5,697 bases of DNA from NCBI GenBank assembly GCA_913051905.1, contig CAJXBY010000168.1, positions 1-5,697 of the forward strand, in the 5' to 3' direction. This document shows, piece after piece, positions 5,166-5,697 of the stretch. The notes beneath the pieces are model-generated. The model had not been told where the DNA came from. It did no database searches and saw nothing but the letters and a program-made list of their open reading frames with translations. Positions within the stretch are counted from its first letter, which is position 1. Each line of letters opens with the position of its first letter. Both the position numbers and the translations under genes were made by a program. The DNA comes from an uncultured Gammaproteobacteria bacterium. Lineage in GTDB: Bacteria > Pseudomonadota > Gammaproteobacteria > Arenicellales > UBA868.

Positions 5166-5697
5166 GCGCGCGGTAGACGCGAGTCAGCAATTGCGCGAGG
5201 CGGAATAGATAATCGTTCGCGCCGATCAGGTCACTCCGCAGCAGCAGCAAATCCTGGTAGTACGAAGTGATGCCCTCGAACACCCACAGCAATCTCGTAA
5301 AATTGCGCCGGTCGAGCTTGTACGGGGAGAACGCCGCGGGCTTGATGCGCTTGACGTTCCAGCTATGGAAATACTCGTGGCTGCATAGACTCAAAAAACG
5401 TTGGTATTCGCGGGACACACCCTGCTCGCCGATCATCGGCAGCGCGTCCCTTCCGATGATGAGGCTCGACGATGCGCGATGCTCCAGACCGCCGTAACCT
5501 TTGCTGACCACGAGAGTCAGGAAACGGTAGTCCGGAAACGGCGGCTCACCGCCAAAGAAGCTGATCTGCTTCTCGCAAAGCTGAGTCAGATCTATTGCGA
5601 TTCGCTCGGAATCAGCGTCGTGACGCCCGGCAAGGATGAGCTCGTGCCGAACACCGCCGGCCTCGAACTCAGCCGATGTGTATTCGCTGATCTCGAA
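5062..5697 (-). pseudogene. M61-family metallopeptidase (glycyl aminopeptidase-like), truncated at its C-terminal side
   Basis: The minus-strand frame is open from the window edge (5697) to a stop at 5062. For 180 residues it follows the M61 catalytic core: FEAGGVRHELILAGRHDAD, EPPFPDYRFLTLV, KGYGGLEHRASSSLI, the zinc-binding SHEYFHSWNVKRIKP (HExxH at visible residues 107-111), then WVFEGITSYYQDLLLLR about 30 residues later, whose glutamate is the likely third zinc ligand, and LLTRVYRAPGR. After this arginine (about 5158) the frame gives some 31 residues of arginine-rich sequence unlike M61, because it runs out of frame through the TrpD2-like fragment. A normal M61 protein is around 600 residues and continues with the rest of the catalytic domain and a PDZ domain, both missing here. 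The true start is upstream of the window; the ATG at 5511 lies inside the domain. Family call is firm; the broken status depends on the junction being real. Confidence 0.82.
5158..5170. other. Junction between M61 peptidase and TrpD2-like sequence
   Basis: On the minus strand M61 similarity runs through YRAPGR (ending about 5158), while TrpD2-like similarity begins at about GYTSAAIIRG (from about 5159) in a different frame. The boundary falls in a GC-rich stretch that reads sensibly in both frames, as expected for a join through short shared sequence. No insertion sequence, target duplication or attachment site is visible. Confidence 0.65.

Noticed and set aside
4827..5270. Plus-strand frames opposite the TrpD2-like fragment
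   Set aside because: Low-complexity Gly/Arg/Ser-rich translations without motifs; the minus strand carries the recognisable protein.

Overview
The window reads as chromosomal DNA of a proteobacterium, most likely an autotrophic or facultatively autotrophic gammaproteobacterium. The main reasons are a CbbR-type regulator of the Calvin-Benson-Bassham cycle, an RppH-type RNA pyrophosphohydrolase, a stand-alone heptose-1-phosphate adenylyltransferase for LPS core synthesis, a BON-domain envelope protein and an M61 peptidase. Species cannot be read from the sequence. Coding DNA is moderately GC-rich; the one strongly AT-rich patch (about 4631-4680) is the control region of cbbR. No rRNA, tRNA, CRISPR array, transposase or phage gene was seen.

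Layout. (1) 1-898, plus strand: 3' end of a BON-domain protein gene, then rfaE2; both belong to outer-membrane biogenesis. rfaE2 begins inside an 18-bp tandem duplication that carries two candidate TTG starts. (2) 919-1966: a macro-domain (ADP-ribose hydrolase type) gene on the minus strand and, 19 bp away head to head, a plus-strand gene for a small exported protein of unknown function with an apparent internal duplication. (3) 2001-4584, minus strand: cbbR, then a second LysR-type regulator 68 bp downstream, then rppH 197 bp further on. (4) 4585-4733: the cbbR control region, with a strong ribosome-binding site, two overlapping perfect inverted repeats typical of a LysR operator, a plus-strand TATAAT box and a terminator-like hairpin. 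(5) 4734-5697, minus strand: the C-terminal part of a TrpD2/YbiB-like protein, joined out of frame to the catalytic part of an M61 metallopeptidase at about 5158-5170.

The most unusual item is that M61/TrpD2-like junction. Two recognisable proteins each stop being recognisable at the same point, in different frames. This indicates either a real deletion or rearrangement that left two broken genes, or a chimeric join in the assembly. The best biological lead is the regulatory pair cbbR plus its tandem LysR paralogue with the palindromic operator; the cbb structural genes they might control are not in the window. Nothing here amounts to a clearly new multi-gene system.
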